DNA of 9,420 nucleotides from Anaerolineae bacterium (GCA_030620125.1 JAUXFI010000067.1:1-9420), one strand, 5' to 3'; shown: positions 1-7,069, counted from the first letter of the stretch. The notes: a model not told the origin generated them from the letters alone. A program made the numbers and translations.

Positions 1-408
1 GCGGGTGCGGCGAGGAGCGGCCCTCTCCCCCTCCCCCCTTCGCCCCTCTCTCCCAAAGTTGGAAGAGGGAGAGGGGAGCGCAGTCACAATCCCCACCGTC
101 CGCTCCTTCTCACCGTTGGGCACGACCCAGGCGACGCCGGGCCAGGTGGCGCAATGCTGGGGCGCTAACGTGGCGTAACAGCCGACGACAGCGATACGCG
201 CCTCCGGGTTAGCGCGAGCCAGCCCCCCGACGCAGCGGCGCGACTTGCGTTCCGCCCCGGCGGTGACGGCGCAGGTGTTGACGACGCAGACATCGGCCCA
301 GGCCGGGTCGCCCACGACGACGTGACCCGCCGCCGCGAACCGGCGCGCCAGCGTATCAATCTCGCTCTGGTTCAGGCGACAGCCCAGGCTGCACAGGTAG
401 ACGTTCAT
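1..408 (-). CDS. mtaB: tRNA t6A37 methylthiotransferase MtaB, N-terminal part (3' end beyond window)
   Basis: Radical-SAM methylthiotransferase expected to convert N6-threonylcarbamoyladenosine at position 37 of tRNA to its 2-methylthio derivative in the cytosol. The 136 visible residues cover the N-terminal MTTase (UPF0004) domain. They start MNVYLCSLGCRLNQSEID and carry the three cysteines that bind the auxiliary 4Fe-4S cluster: C10, C46 (in VNTCAVT) and C77 (in VVGCYA). The spacing is that of the family. The AERKSRR segment after VNTCAVT and the final RRTR, which normally leads into the VKIQDGC stretch, favour MtaB over MiaB or RimO. The radical-SAM CxxxCxxC motif lies past the left edge. 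The ATG at 408 is chosen because a TGA lies in frame at 420-418; the ribosome site is a weak G-run. Residues about 111-130 (LPSPSSNFGREGRRGEGE) are encoded by a repeat and look like an insertion in the linker. MiaB-family membership is near certain; the exact subfamily is less so. Confidence 0.8.
   Translation of the reverse strand, partial: MNVYLCSLGCRLNQSEIDTLARRFAAAGHVVVGDPAWADVCVVNTCAVTAGAERKSRRCVGGLARANPEARIAVVGCYATLAPQHCATWPGVAWVVPNGEKERTVGIVTALPSPSSNFGREGRRGEGERAAPRRTR
21..76. repeat. C/T-rich palindromic low-complexity repeat inside mtaB
   Basis: One strand is almost only C and T until a short centre (CCCAAAGTTGG), after which it is almost only A and G. The arms CCCCTCTCTCCC (43-54) and AGGGAGAGGGG (66-76) form an imperfect palindrome, and 21-40 is a further C-rich tail. 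Composition and centre resemble dispersed repeats I associate with Chloroflexota genomes (recalled, not searched). It lies wholly within the mtaB frame without a stop. No second copy is seen in this window. Confidence 0.6.
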
Positions 409-505
409 CAACCCCCATCAATCCACGTACCACAATTCCCTCAGGTGCTGGACTAGGATTTCCACCATGTCCTCAGTGGCCCCTGGTACTGCATCGCCCA
501 GAACG

Positions 506-1135
506 CTATGGCTCCTCCACACGCAAATTGTCAAAGTGCACCTCCACGCCAGGCTCGACGAACTCGAAGAACGAGCCGGCGTAAAGACCGACGTCTCCTC
601 GAAAGTAGCTGCTATCCTCGACTTGCGCCAATTGCACGCCGTTGACGAGAAAAGTCATCGTCGCGCCCTGACAGATGACCTCCAGCAGATTGGTCGCCGC
701 CCCTATGTGGATAGCATCGGACGGAGGCAAAGACCAGTCCACCAACACCTCCCACTCGCCATCGTATTTACCGACCTGGTAGTAGCCATCGCCGCTGATG
801 GAAAAGCGGTAGAAATGGTCGGCATCCTTCATTCGTACCAACACGCCGTACTCATTATCATCCGGGCCGGCCACCTGGGTTGCCTCGACTGCCAGGCGAA
901 AGCTGGCGAACTCGCGTCCGGCGGAGGCCCAGGCGAGGCGATTGGGCGCTTTGACGAGAATGCGCATCACCCCGTCGTGGTATCCAACCTCCGCCGAAGC
1001 GTCCGTCTCGGCCTGCCAGCCGCTGGCCGGGTCGGAAAAATCGTCGCTCCAGGGCAACTGCTCCCCTCCACAGGCAGCCAGCAGAGCCGCCAACGCTACC
1101 AACACCACGCCGAGCCACTGTCTTCCTGATCTCAT
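506..1135 (-). CDS. Secreted lipoprotein with LamG/ConA-like beta-sandwich domain (paralogue 1)
   Basis: A 209-residue predicted lipoprotein of unknown role. Residues 1-21 form a type II signal peptide (basic MRSGRQ start, hydrophobic core 8-18) ending in lipobox LAAC, so C22 would be lipidated and the protein anchored outside the membrane. The mature part begins with a WSDDFSDPASGW motif (29-40). It continues with alternating beta-strand-like segments including YGVLVRMKDADHFYRFSISGD, FLVNGVQL, RGDVGLYAGS and a terminal VHFDNLRVEEP. This pattern is that of the LamG / 3-keto-disaccharide-hydrolase-like (DUF1080-type) concanavalin fold; no catalytic residues can be named. The ATG at 1135 has TAGGAG upstream at a workable distance (9 nt). 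It is a diverged paralogue of the next gene upstream on the same strand, and the miniature element at 1212-1332 separates the two. I see no clear sigma70 promoter just upstream, so it may depend on readthrough from the upstream gene. A binding or scaffold role is a guess. Confidence 0.85.
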   Translation of the reverse strand: MRSGRQWLGVVLVALAALLAACGGEQLPWSDDFSDPASGWQAETDASAEVGYHDGVMRILVKAPNRLAWASAGREFASFRLAVEATQVAGPDDNEYGVLVRMKDADHFYRFSISGDGYYQVGKYDGEWEVLVDWSLPPSDAIHIGAATNLLEVICQGATMTFLVNGVQLAQVEDSSYFRGDVGLYAGSFFEFVEPGVEVHFDNLRVEEP

Positions 1136-1203
1136 CTGAATCCGCTCCTAATCCGCTACCGTCCCGCAATCTGTTGTTGTTGTAATCCGTTGCTGTCCTG
1201 TGA

Positions 1204-1211
1204 TCCGAGTT
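1204..1211. repeat. Left 8-bp direct repeat (target-site duplication)
   Basis: TCCGAGTT directly abuts the left end of the 121-bp inverted-repeat element and is repeated exactly at 1333-1340 beyond the right end. An exact 8-bp repeat at both borders of a terminal inverted repeat is the mark of transposase-mediated insertion. Confidence 0.75.
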
Positions 1212-1332
1212 GGGTCTTTGGGAGTTTGCGTGGATGACGTATCGGAGTCCCGAACTTGTTCGGGTTCTTCGCGTGGCGCCCCCAACAAGTCGGGGAGTCC
1301 GATACCCTGACCACGCGAAATCCCAAAGAGCC
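1212..1332. mobile_element. 121-bp MITE-like element with terminal inverted repeats
   Basis: A non-coding miniature inverted-repeat element. The left arm 1212-1264 and right arm 1280-1332 (read on the minus strand) align without gaps over 53 positions with about 41 matches, around a 15-nt centre (1265-1279). The outer 22 positions match at 19: the left end reads GGGTCTTTGGGA and the right end, on the other strand, GGCTCTTTGGGA. An exact 8-bp direct repeat, TCCGAGTT, flanks it. The inner part contains a small palindrome, CCCGAACTTGTTCGGG (1249-1264). The GGCTCTT-type end and 8-bp duplication recall ISL3-family elements (from memory, not checked), so a transposase supplied in trans is the likely mover. 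It lies between the two lipoprotein genes. Transcribed, it would fold into one long hairpin that could reduce readthrough into the downstream gene. It has no poly-T tail and is not a standard terminator. Confidence 0.75.
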
Positions 1333-1340
1333 TCCGAGTT
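1333..1340. repeat. Right 8-bp direct repeat (target-site duplication)
   Basis: TCCGAGTT, identical to 1204-1211. It ends one base before the TAG stop codon (1343-1341) of lipoprotein paralogue 2, so the insertion just missed that reading frame. Confidence 0.75.
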
Positions 1341-1988
1341 CTACGGCCCCGTAACGAGAAAATCATCGAACCGGACACAAGCCTCACCTCCTGGGCCACT
1401 CCCAGCCCCGATGCCCACATCTCCCCGCGCGTGGGCATCATCGCTGACAGTCTCCAACAGCTCGCCGTTGACGTAAAGGCTCAATTCATCCTCCCGGCAG
1501 ACCGCCAGAATGTGATTGGTCTGCCCGCCCGTCTTGATGGCGGGGGAATGAATCATTCCAACGCCGTTGCCGGTGAGAACCTCCATGTCTCCTCCAGCCA
1601 CGCGCCGGAAAATGGCATAGTAGCCGTCGGCGCTGATGGCAAAGTAATAGAAACTCTCCGGATCCGCGTAGCGACAGAGGACACCGAAATGGCCGTCCTG
1701 GGAGCCAGAGGCCAGGTAGACATCCGCCTCGACACTCACGTCGTCGAACTGCTCACCAGGGCAGGCCCAGGCGAACCAGTTTGGCTCGTACAGGACGAAC
1801 AAGTACTCGCCGTCCTCGTAACCACGCTCGAACTCTTCGCACTGCTCCGCGCCCCAGCCACTGCGTGGATTCTCAAAATCGTCCTGGAAGAGCGGCCTCT
1901 CGTCGTCGCCCCCAGTGCAGCCACAGACCAACAGCAGCACGCCGAGCACGACCAGGCAACCCTTCAGACAACAACAAACTCTCTTCAT
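1341..1988 (-). CDS. Secreted lipoprotein with LamG/ConA-like beta-sandwich domain (paralogue 2)
   Basis: A 215-residue predicted lipoprotein, diverged paralogue of the gene at 506-1135. From the chosen ATG the signal peptide is MKRVCCCLKG followed by a hydrophobic core (11-21) and VCGC, making C24 the likely lipidated cysteine. The four extra cysteines in the signal peptide are unusual. The mature part has FQDDFENPRSGW, then EPNWFAWACPG, FGVLCRYADPESFYYFAISADGYY (broken here only by its GVL/FY sub-motifs), LYVNGELL, RGDVGIGAGS and a terminal VRFDDFLVTGP. These motifs occur in the same order as in paralogue 1. Several cysteines in the mature part (for example in AEQCEEF and FAWACPG) could form disulfides. 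The frame is open to an ATG at 2015, but GGGAGG at 1994-1999 places the start at 1988 (5-nt spacing) or 1991. A promoter lies at 2036-2063. Function is unknown; surface carbohydrate or protein binding is possible. Confidence 0.85.
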   Translation of the reverse strand: MKRVCCCLKGCLVVLGVLLLVCGCTGGDDERPLFQDDFENPRSGWGAEQCEEFERGYEDGEYLFVLYEPNWFAWACPGEQFDDVSVEADVYLASGSQDGHFGVLCRYADPESFYYFAISADGYYAIFRRVAGGDMEVLTGNGVGMIHSPAIKTGGQTNHILAVCREDELSLYVNGELLETVSDDAHARGDVGIGAGSGPGGEACVRFDDFLVTGP

Positions 1989-1993
1989 CATTA

Positions 1994-1999
1994 CCTCCC
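1994..1999 (-). promoter_or_regulatory. Shine-Dalgarno GGGAGG deciding the start of lipoprotein 2
   Basis: GGGAGG on the minus strand ends 5 nt before the ATG at 1988 and 2 nt before the tandem ATG at 1991. It lies inside the N-terminal extension of the longer frame from 2015, which argues against that longer start. Confidence 0.7.
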
Positions 2000-2035
2000 G
2001 TCCGCACGAAAGCAATCCAGCGTACCGACATTGAG

Positions 2036-2063
2036 ATTATAGCACGGGCAGGGGATTTGCAAA
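2036..2063 (-). promoter_or_regulatory. Sigma70-type promoter for the lipoprotein genes
   Basis: On the minus strand, TTTGCA (2063-2058) and a perfect TATAAT (2041-2036) are separated by 16 nt. The predicted transcript starts near 2029, giving a leader of about 40 nt before the ATG at 1988. The -10 box is strong and the -35 box moderate (4 of 6 consensus positions). Confidence 0.6.
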
Positions 2064-2072
2064 AGGCCGCCG

Positions 2073-2101
2073 TTGCCCATATTCGATGACTATGCTATAA
2101 T
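2073..2101 (+). promoter_or_regulatory. Sigma70-type promoter for the TPR gene
   Basis: TTGCCC (2073-2078), a 17-nt spacer and a perfect TATAAT (2096-2101). The predicted start near 2108 gives a leader of about 43 nt before the ATG at 2151. It stands back to back with the leftward promoter; the two -35 boxes are separated by only 9 nt. Confidence 0.65.
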
Positions 2102-2150
2102 CAAACCCAAGACACGAGCGCACGCGGCCTCATTGTAAGGAGCAAATGCA

Positions 2151-2822
2151 ATGGCAAAAAAACGGATCAGCATGGGAGACCGTCGCAAGGCAAAGGAGTA
2201 CGAGAAGCAGGGTATTCTCGCCTACGAGGAGTGGGACACCACCCAGGCCATCGAGTGTTTTGAGGCCGCCGCTCACTTGGTCTCCGACGAACCGGATTAC
2301 CGGCTCCACCTGGCGCGGACGTTGGCTCGCGGCGGTGATTTCGACCAGGCTCTGCGGGCACTGGCCGACTTTATGCGGCTGGAACCTGAATCGCCGCTGG
2401 CAGATCGCTTCGAACAACTCTTTGCCAGCGGGATGGATGACGTGGAGCTTTTGCTCACCGATAGGATGACCGCCGCAGGAACGCCCATCGAGGAAGTCGG
2501 CGCTGCCATCCAGATGTGGCTAGAGTACCGCATTGTTCTCGGACGCGACACGCTCATCGTGCGTAAGCCGGCGACGTGGGCAGCGGCGCTCGACTATACG
2601 GTGCGCAAGGTCAACCTGCACCCGGCTAGCCGACGGGAAATCGCGACTTTTTACGGGATCAGCGAGGGATCAGTGCGAGACCGGCACAACGACCTGGTGC
2701 ACACGCTCGACGTGATGCCATGCGACTACCGGTATTTCACGGGCAAAGAAAACCCGTTGGACAAACTGGTAGAAGCAGCAGAATTACTGGAACAACTGGA
2801 GTCTCGTTTCCAGGAACCGTAA
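2151..2822 (+). CDS. TPR protein with C-terminal TFIIB/cyclin-like helix-turn-helix segment
   Basis: A 223-residue cytosolic protein with no signal peptide or membrane segment. After a basic start (MAKKRISMGDRRKAKEYEKQ), residues about 15-48 and 49-82 form two tetratricopeptide-like helical pairs (GILAYEEWDTTQAIECFEAA; YRLHLARTLARGGDFDQALRAL), normally a protein-binding surface. Residues about 83-135 are helical without a motif I recognise. Residues about 138-188 (KPATWAAALDYTVRK, then REIATFYGISEGSVRDRHNDL) match the pattern of the second half of a TFIIB/cyclin-fold repeat: an alanine-rich 'AAALDY' helix followed by an 'eIA..yGiSe.sVR.R' helix-turn-helix. Such segments bind nucleic acid or proteins. 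AAGGAG at 2137-2142, 8 nt ahead, fixes the ATG at 2151 over the out-of-frame ATG at 2146. It is transcribed divergently from the lipoproteins and convergently with the kinase. Function unknown; an adaptor or regulator is an inference. Confidence 0.85.
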   Translation: MAKKRISMGDRRKAKEYEKQGILAYEEWDTTQAIECFEAAAHLVSDEPDYRLHLARTLARGGDFDQALRALADFMRLEPESPLADRFEQLFASGMDDVELLLTDRMTAAGTPIEEVGAAIQMWLEYRIVLGRDTLIVRKPATWAAALDYTVRKVNLHPASRREIATFYGISEGSVRDRHNDLVHTLDVMPCDYRYFTGKENPLDKLVEAAELLEQLESRFQEP

Positions 2823-2841
2823 GAGGGTAAATGGGGAAAAA

Positions 2842-2970
2842 GTTACTCCTCAGGCGGAAGAACCCTTGCGAAGGTTTGGTGAGAACTTGCGGGCCAAGAG
2901 CGTCTTTGCCCACCGAAAGTTACCCCGGCGACAAGGCCATTCGCAACCTTCGCAAGGATGGCTGAGTAAT
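2842..2970. repeat. Inverted-repeat block between convergent genes, possible bidirectional terminator
   Basis: The only sequence between the convergent TPR and kinase genes. CCTTGCGAAGGTT (2864-2876) recurs inverted and exact at 2945-2957. Outside these, GTTACTC-like (2842-2848) and GAGTAA (2964-2969) ends are also inverted. Each 13-mer is itself a mini-hairpin, CCTT-GCG-AAGG. Between them, GGCCAAGA-GCG-TCTTTGCC (near 2892-2911) is a third stem with the same GCG loop. There is no U-run, so intrinsic termination is uncertain; an RNA-structured 3' end or a dispersed palindromic repeat are both plausible. Confidence 0.5.
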
Positions 2971-2972
2971 CG

Positions 2973-5900
2973 TCACTCCTCGTCTACTTTTACGCAAGCC
3001 ACAGGAATGGTGAACGAAAAGGTGCTGCCCTCGCCCACCTCGCTCTCGACCCAGATTTCGCCGCCTTGCAGTTCCACCAGGCTCTTGGTGATGACCAGCC
3101 CCAGCCCGGTGCCGGGCACACCACGCACGGCCGGGTCGTCGGCGCGAAAGTACTTTGTGAAAAGACGCTTCTGATCCTCAGGTATCATACCTACGCCGGT
3201 ATCAATCACCGAACACAGTACAAATTCATCTTGCCCTGTGGCCTCCCGCCCATCCGACCATCGTTGAGCGCGAATCGTGATCTTCCCCCTTTCGGGCGTG
3301 TACTTGCAGGCATTGCTCAACAAGTTGGTCAGAATCTGCACCAAGCGGTTCCGATCACCCCACACCGGCGACAAGTCGGCCGGAATCTCCACCCCCAACG
3401 TCTGCTGCTTGGCCTCGATTTGTCCCTGGGCAGCGCGCAGCACTTCCCCAACCACCTTCTCAATGAACACACTCCCGAACTCTAGCCGCAGGCGACCACT
3501 CTCGATGCGCGAGACGTCCAGCAGGTCGCTAACCAGTGTGTTCAAGCGATCCGCGTTCGACCGTACCGTCTCGAGGAAATTGGTCTGCGCCTCGGTCAGT
3601 TCGCCGGCAACCCCTTTGATCAACAGGTCCGTGTAACCTTTGATCGAGGTCATCGGCTGCTTGAGCTCGTGGGAGACGAAGGAGATAAACTCGGTCTTGG
3701 CCTCGTTGGCCTGGCGGACCTGCTCGAAGAGACGCGCGTTCTCAATGGCGATGGCCGCGTGGTCGGCCAGGCGAGAGACAAACTCTAGCGCCCCCTCATT
3801 CAGGCAGCCCTTCTGTGAAGACTCGAGCGCCATGATGCCGACGATCTGATCCTCCCGACGGATGGGCACTGTCAATTGGGCCACCATCCCCGGCACTAGC
3901 GCAACGTAATCGGGATCATTCTCCACGTCCTCCACGAGCTCAGATTGGCCTTCCCGCACCACCCGCCCGACGACTCCCTGTCCCAGTGGCCAGAGCTCTT
4001 CTCCGCCAGTGGAGACCATGTCCTCCGGGAGTCCCCGGCTGGCCAGGAAACGTAAACCGCGTTGTCCGTCCTCCGTCTCAACAATCGCCGCTATTAGCCC
4101 AATGTCTGCCCCGGTCGTGCGCAATGACCAGTCCAGCGTCAGGCTCAACACGTGGTCATAGTCCAGGGTGGCGTTGAGCTCCCGGTCAATGCGCTGCATC
4201 ATCGAGAGCTCTTCGACCCGCGCGGCGAGGGCCTGATCGGTTTGGGTAAATAGCCGGGCATTCTCAATGGAGACTGCGGCATTGACCGCAAACGCCGCCA
4301 GCAGCCGCTCGTCGTCCTCGTCAAATGGCACACCGTCACGCCGGTTGAGCAACTCGATCACGCCAATAGCGCGCCCTCGGCTGGTCATGGGCACGGCGAT
4401 GATGGAATTGGTGATAAAGCTCTCATCGAGATCCCTGTACCAACGCTCATCTTCCTGCGCATCCCTGATGATGATCGGCTCGCCCTTCTCGACCACCGCG
4501 CCTATGATTCCTGTGTCAGGGGGAAGACGCGTGCCCACCAGGTCAGCAGAGCCGGGGCCAGTGGTCACCTCAAAGACCATCTCGCCGGTGTCCTGATCTA
4601 CCAATACCAGCGAGCCTGCCTCGGCATAGAGAAGATCAACCGCCGTCTCCATAATCAGATTCAACACCGCCTGCAGGTCCAGAGTTGAGGTGATGACACC
4701 CCCAACCTCATTCAGGGCAGCCAACTGCCGGGCACGTTCCTCCATCTCTCGATATAGATGCGCCTTGTCCAGGATCGCGGCGGCCTGATCGGCAATGGCG
4801 GAGAAAATCTCCACCTGTTCGTCAGAATAGATCACAGCGGGATCAAGGCTGGAGACATTCATCACTCCAATGACCTTGTCACCGGCGTTGAGCGGCACCC
4901 CCATCCAGGCCCGCCCCGGCCGGCTTCCAGGCGTGATCTCTCGACGGGTGCACTCCTGGGCGTAATCGTCTGTCACGATACGCCGCCTGGTGCGGACGAT
5001 TTCACCAGTCAAGCCCATACTCACCGGCCACTCGTCGTCTGGATACAGCCGCTCGTCGTCTTCTACGTAAAAGGCGAACGATAGAGTCTCTTTCTCCGAG
5101 TTGTACAGCGCGATGTAGAAATTGCTGGTATCGAGCACGCGGCTGGTCTGAGCGCAAATCAACTCCATCAGGTCGTCCACGTCCACCGTAAAGCTGACCG
5201 CCTGTCCGACCCAGCGCAGCACGTCCACCTCCGTGATCCGTCGCTCCAGGTCACCAAAGAGACGTGCTTTTTCCAGGGCCACCGCCACACTGGAAGCAAG
5301 CGACTCCAGAGTGGACAGATCGTCCGAGGAGAAAGGCGCGCCATTGCGCTTGAGCCCCAACGTCAGCCAGCCGTGGCCCAGCACCGGGATGAAAAGGGCG
5401 GGACGCAGGGCTTCCAGCGATTCGCGCTCGGCCATCAAGTGAGGGGGCAGGGGGCGGTCTTGATAGAGGTAGATGCTCTCGCGCCGCTGGAGTATCTGAT
5501 GAGTAAGTGGACCATCTTGCACAAAAGTCACTGAGGGAAACGACCCGCTCCCGATGGCGTGAGGCACGTAGCGCGCGCGCTGCGAGTCGTACAAATACAA
5601 CGCGGCGAACTGCAAATCCCAGCCCGCCTCTAGTGCCTCATTCAAAACCTGCAAGACCGATGGCAACCCCGTGGTCTCGGTCAGCCGGTTGACGAAGCGG
5701 TGCACGATCTGACGGTAATCAACCGCTTCGGGCAGGAAAAAACGATCCACCGCATGTTGCACGCGCGTCCACGCCGTGTTCAGCACCAGTGCCAGCAAGA
5801 GGACAAAAACGCCGAGGACAAAGGGATGACTGGCCTGCAGCGTCACGCCGAACACGAGACCGACCAGGTAGAGTAGGAAAAAATACGCCCCGACCACCAC

Positions 5901-6998
5901 GACACTCAGCAGCGCATAGGTTATGCCCCGGCTGATCATCAGGCTGATGTCGAATAGACGGTAGCGGAGAATGGCGTAGGCGATAGAGAGAGGAAACAGG
6001 ACAAGCCAGGGCAGAATGAACATTGGAGGGAAAATCCCCCCGGTGAAACGGACAACGGCAAACCAGACCGCGATCGGGCCAAAAGCTAGTAGACTGCCCC
6101 ATAAAATAATGCGCGCCTGGGCCTGTACGATGGGCGATTCAGACCGGCGGTGCCGGTAGACCATCATCGCCAGAACGACAATAACGCCTACGCTCACAAA
6201 GGTAAAAGCTGCCAGCCAGGTGTCAAAGTAGGCTGTGGGCGCTTTCAAGTTCAGGATAGTGAATTGGTTGACGATGGCAATGACCACGCCCGGCACGTAA
6301 ACCAGATAGCAGAGAGAAGGAGCACGTTCGAGAAACCGCACCCGCTGAGGAAACACCAGCGCTAGATGAGCGAGGACACTGCCGGTCAGAGAGACAGCAA
6401 TGATCCACACGCGCGGGAACCAATGCGTGGTGTAAACGTCGAACAGCAAGCCCAGGTCCAGCGCGACCATCACGCATAGAATGGCAAACACTTGCCTGGT
6501 CGGTTCGCGCCGCTGTGTCGAAAATACCCAGGCGCCGATTCCCAGATAGATCAATCCCAGGACGTAGGGCAGGACAAAGTAGGTAGCCAGCCCCTCGAAG
6601 GGCAAGGGTTCCAGGAGCACGCGCGCGTCACGCAGTGTGCCATCCGTGTCCCGCGCTGTCAGCGTGACCACGTCGCCGGGCTCGTACTGTTCCAACGCCC
6701 GCATCAACGCAGTGGTATCTTCCAGCGGCTGACCGTCAAGCGCGACGAGGTGATCGGGAATGTGAAGCCCGGCGGCGTAGCCGGCCCAAGTTTGATCTCC
6801 CAGATCGTTGACGACCAGGGTAGGCTCGGTGAACAGGCCGGGGAAAGGAATCTGCACCGAACGCCAGGCCAGAAAGGCGGCCGCAACCAGAAGCAGTGCC
6901 ACTATGCTGAACATCACGACGACAACCCACGCCCACATCTGCGGGCGTATCCTGCCCTGGGAATGTCGAGGGGATTGGAGACCGTTCGCCTCTCTCAC
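2973..6998 (-). CDS. PDZ-like/10-TM/4x GAF sensor histidine kinase
   Basis: A 1341-residue membrane-bound hybrid-free sensor kinase that should autophosphorylate on histidine and pass phosphate to a separate response regulator. Order: TM1 (23-45), an extracytoplasmic PDZ-like domain (about 58-132; [16 protein letters not shown]), nine more membrane segments (about 137-410), then four cytosolic GAF domains (about 440-580, 605-745, 775-915, 945-1090) joined by ENARLF-type signalling helices. HisKA follows with H1110 in [14 protein letters not shown], then the HATPase domain with N-box N1225/N1229, G1 box D1266-T-G-V-G1270, F-box F1280/F1284 and G2 box GTGLGL (1296-1301). All key residues are intact. 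Basic loops at 160-168, 217-227, 281-286 and 345-357 fit a positive-inside topology that leaves the PDZ outside. No receiver domain is fused and no response regulator is adjacent. The GTG start at 6998 has GAGG 8 nt upstream; Met21 is an alternative. It has its own promoter at 7041-7069. The ligands of the GAFs are unknown. Confidence 0.93.
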   Translation of the reverse strand: MREANGLQSPRHSQGRIRPQMWAWVVVVMFSIVALLLVAAAFLAWRSVQIPFPGLFTEPTLVVNDLGDQTWAGYAAGLHIPDHLVALDGQPLEDTTALMRALEQYEPGDVVTLTARDTDGTLRDARVLLEPLPFEGLATYFVLPYVLGLIYLGIGAWVFSTQRREPTRQVFAILCVMVALDLGLLFDVYTTHWFPRVWIIAVSLTGSVLAHLALVFPQRVRFLERAPSLCYLVYVPGVVIAIVNQFTILNLKAPTAYFDTWLAAFTFVSVGVIVVLAMMVYRHRRSESPIVQAQARIILWGSLLAFGPIAVWFAVVRFTGGIFPPMFILPWLVLFPLSIAYAILRYRLFDISLMISRGITYALLSVVVVGAYFFLLYLVGLVFGVTLQASHPFVLGVFVLLLALVLNTAWTRVQHAVDRFFLPEAVDYRQIVHRFVNRLTETTGLPSVLQVLNEALEAGWDLQFAALYLYDSQRARYVPHAIGSGSFPSVTFVQDGPLTHQILQRRESIYLYQDRPLPPHLMAERESLEALRPALFIPVLGHGWLTLGLKRNGAPFSSDDLSTLESLASSVAVALEKARLFGDLERRITEVDVLRWVGQAVSFTVDVDDLMELICAQTSRVLDTSNFYIALYNSEKETLSFAFYVEDDERLYPDDEWPVSMGLTGEIVRTRRRIVTDDYAQECTRREITPGSRPGRAWMGVPLNAGDKVIGVMNVSSLDPAVIYSDEQVEIFSAIADQAAAILDKAHLYREMEERARQLAALNEVGGVITSTLDLQAVLNLIMETAVDLLYAEAGSLVLVDQDTGEMVFEVTTGPGSADLVGTRLPPDTGIIGAVVEKGEPIIIRDAQEDERWYRDLDESFITNSIIAVPMTSRGRAIGVIELLNRRDGVPFDEDDERLLAAFAVNAAVSIENARLFTQTDQALAARVEELSMMQRIDRELNATLDYDHVLSLTLDWSLRTTGADIGLIAAIVETEDGQRGLRFLASRGLPEDMVSTGGEELWPLGQGVVGRVVREGQSELVEDVENDPDYVALVPGMVAQLTVPIRREDQIVGIMALESSQKGCLNEGALEFVSRLADHAAIAIENARLFEQVRQANEAKTEFISFVSHELKQPMTSIKGYTDLLIKGVAGELTEAQTNFLETVRSNADRLNTLVSDLLDVSRIESGRLRLEFGSVFIEKVVGEVLRAAQGQIEAKQQTLGVEIPADLSPVWGDRNRLVQILTNLLSNACKYTPERGKITIRAQRWSDGREATGQDEFVLCSVIDTGVGMIPEDQKRLFTKYFRADDPAVRGVPGTGLGLVITKSLVELQGGEIWVESEVGEGSTFSFTIPVACVKVDEE

Positions 6999-7006
6999 GT
7001 TGTCTA

Positions 7007-7010
7007 CCTC
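7007..7010 (-). promoter_or_regulatory. Shine-Dalgarno GAGG for the GTG start of the kinase
   Basis: GAGG (7010-7007 on the minus strand) with an 8-nt spacer to the GTG at 6998 supports this start over the in-frame ATG for Met21, which lacks a well-placed site. Confidence 0.55.
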
Positions 7011-7040
7011 ACACGATAGTCAGACCTATGCATCAATGCT

Positions 7041-7069
7041 ATTTTAGCACAAGGGGGAGAACTTGCCAA
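7041..7069 (-). promoter_or_regulatory. Sigma70-type promoter for the histidine kinase
   Basis: On the minus strand TTGGCA (7069-7064), a 17-nt spacer and TAAAAT (7046-7041), both close to consensus. The predicted start near 7034 gives a leader of about 35 nt. It lies in the 117-nt gap after the STAS gene, so the kinase can be transcribed independently of the GH94-STAS unit. Confidence 0.65.

Noticed and set aside
467..1129. Long plus-strand open frame opposite lipoprotein 1
   Set aside because: It is the antisense of a minus-strand gene with a clear lipobox, recognisable domain and ribosome site; its own product has no motif and no ribosome site.
1212..1332. Reading the inverted repeat as a normal rho-independent terminator of lipoprotein 2
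   Set aside because: There is no U-run after the stem on either strand, and the 8-bp flanking duplication is better explained by transposition.
1989..2015. Longer N-terminus for lipoprotein 2 (ATG at 2015)
   Set aside because: GGGAGG lies within this extension and fits the ATG at 1988; the added residues would precede the signal peptide and have no ribosome site.
1431..2042. Long plus-strand open frame opposite lipoprotein 2
   Set aside because: Antisense of a gene paralogous to its neighbour; conservation of motifs between the two supports the minus-strand reading only.
2842..2970. CRISPR-like repeats in the convergent gap
   Set aside because: There are only two copies of the 13-mer and they are inverted, not direct; there are no regular spacers and no cas genes.
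6492..7019. Plus-strand frame opposite the kinase N-terminus
   Set aside because: Antisense of the PDZ-like and membrane region; product is polar and featureless, and it runs into the kinase leader.
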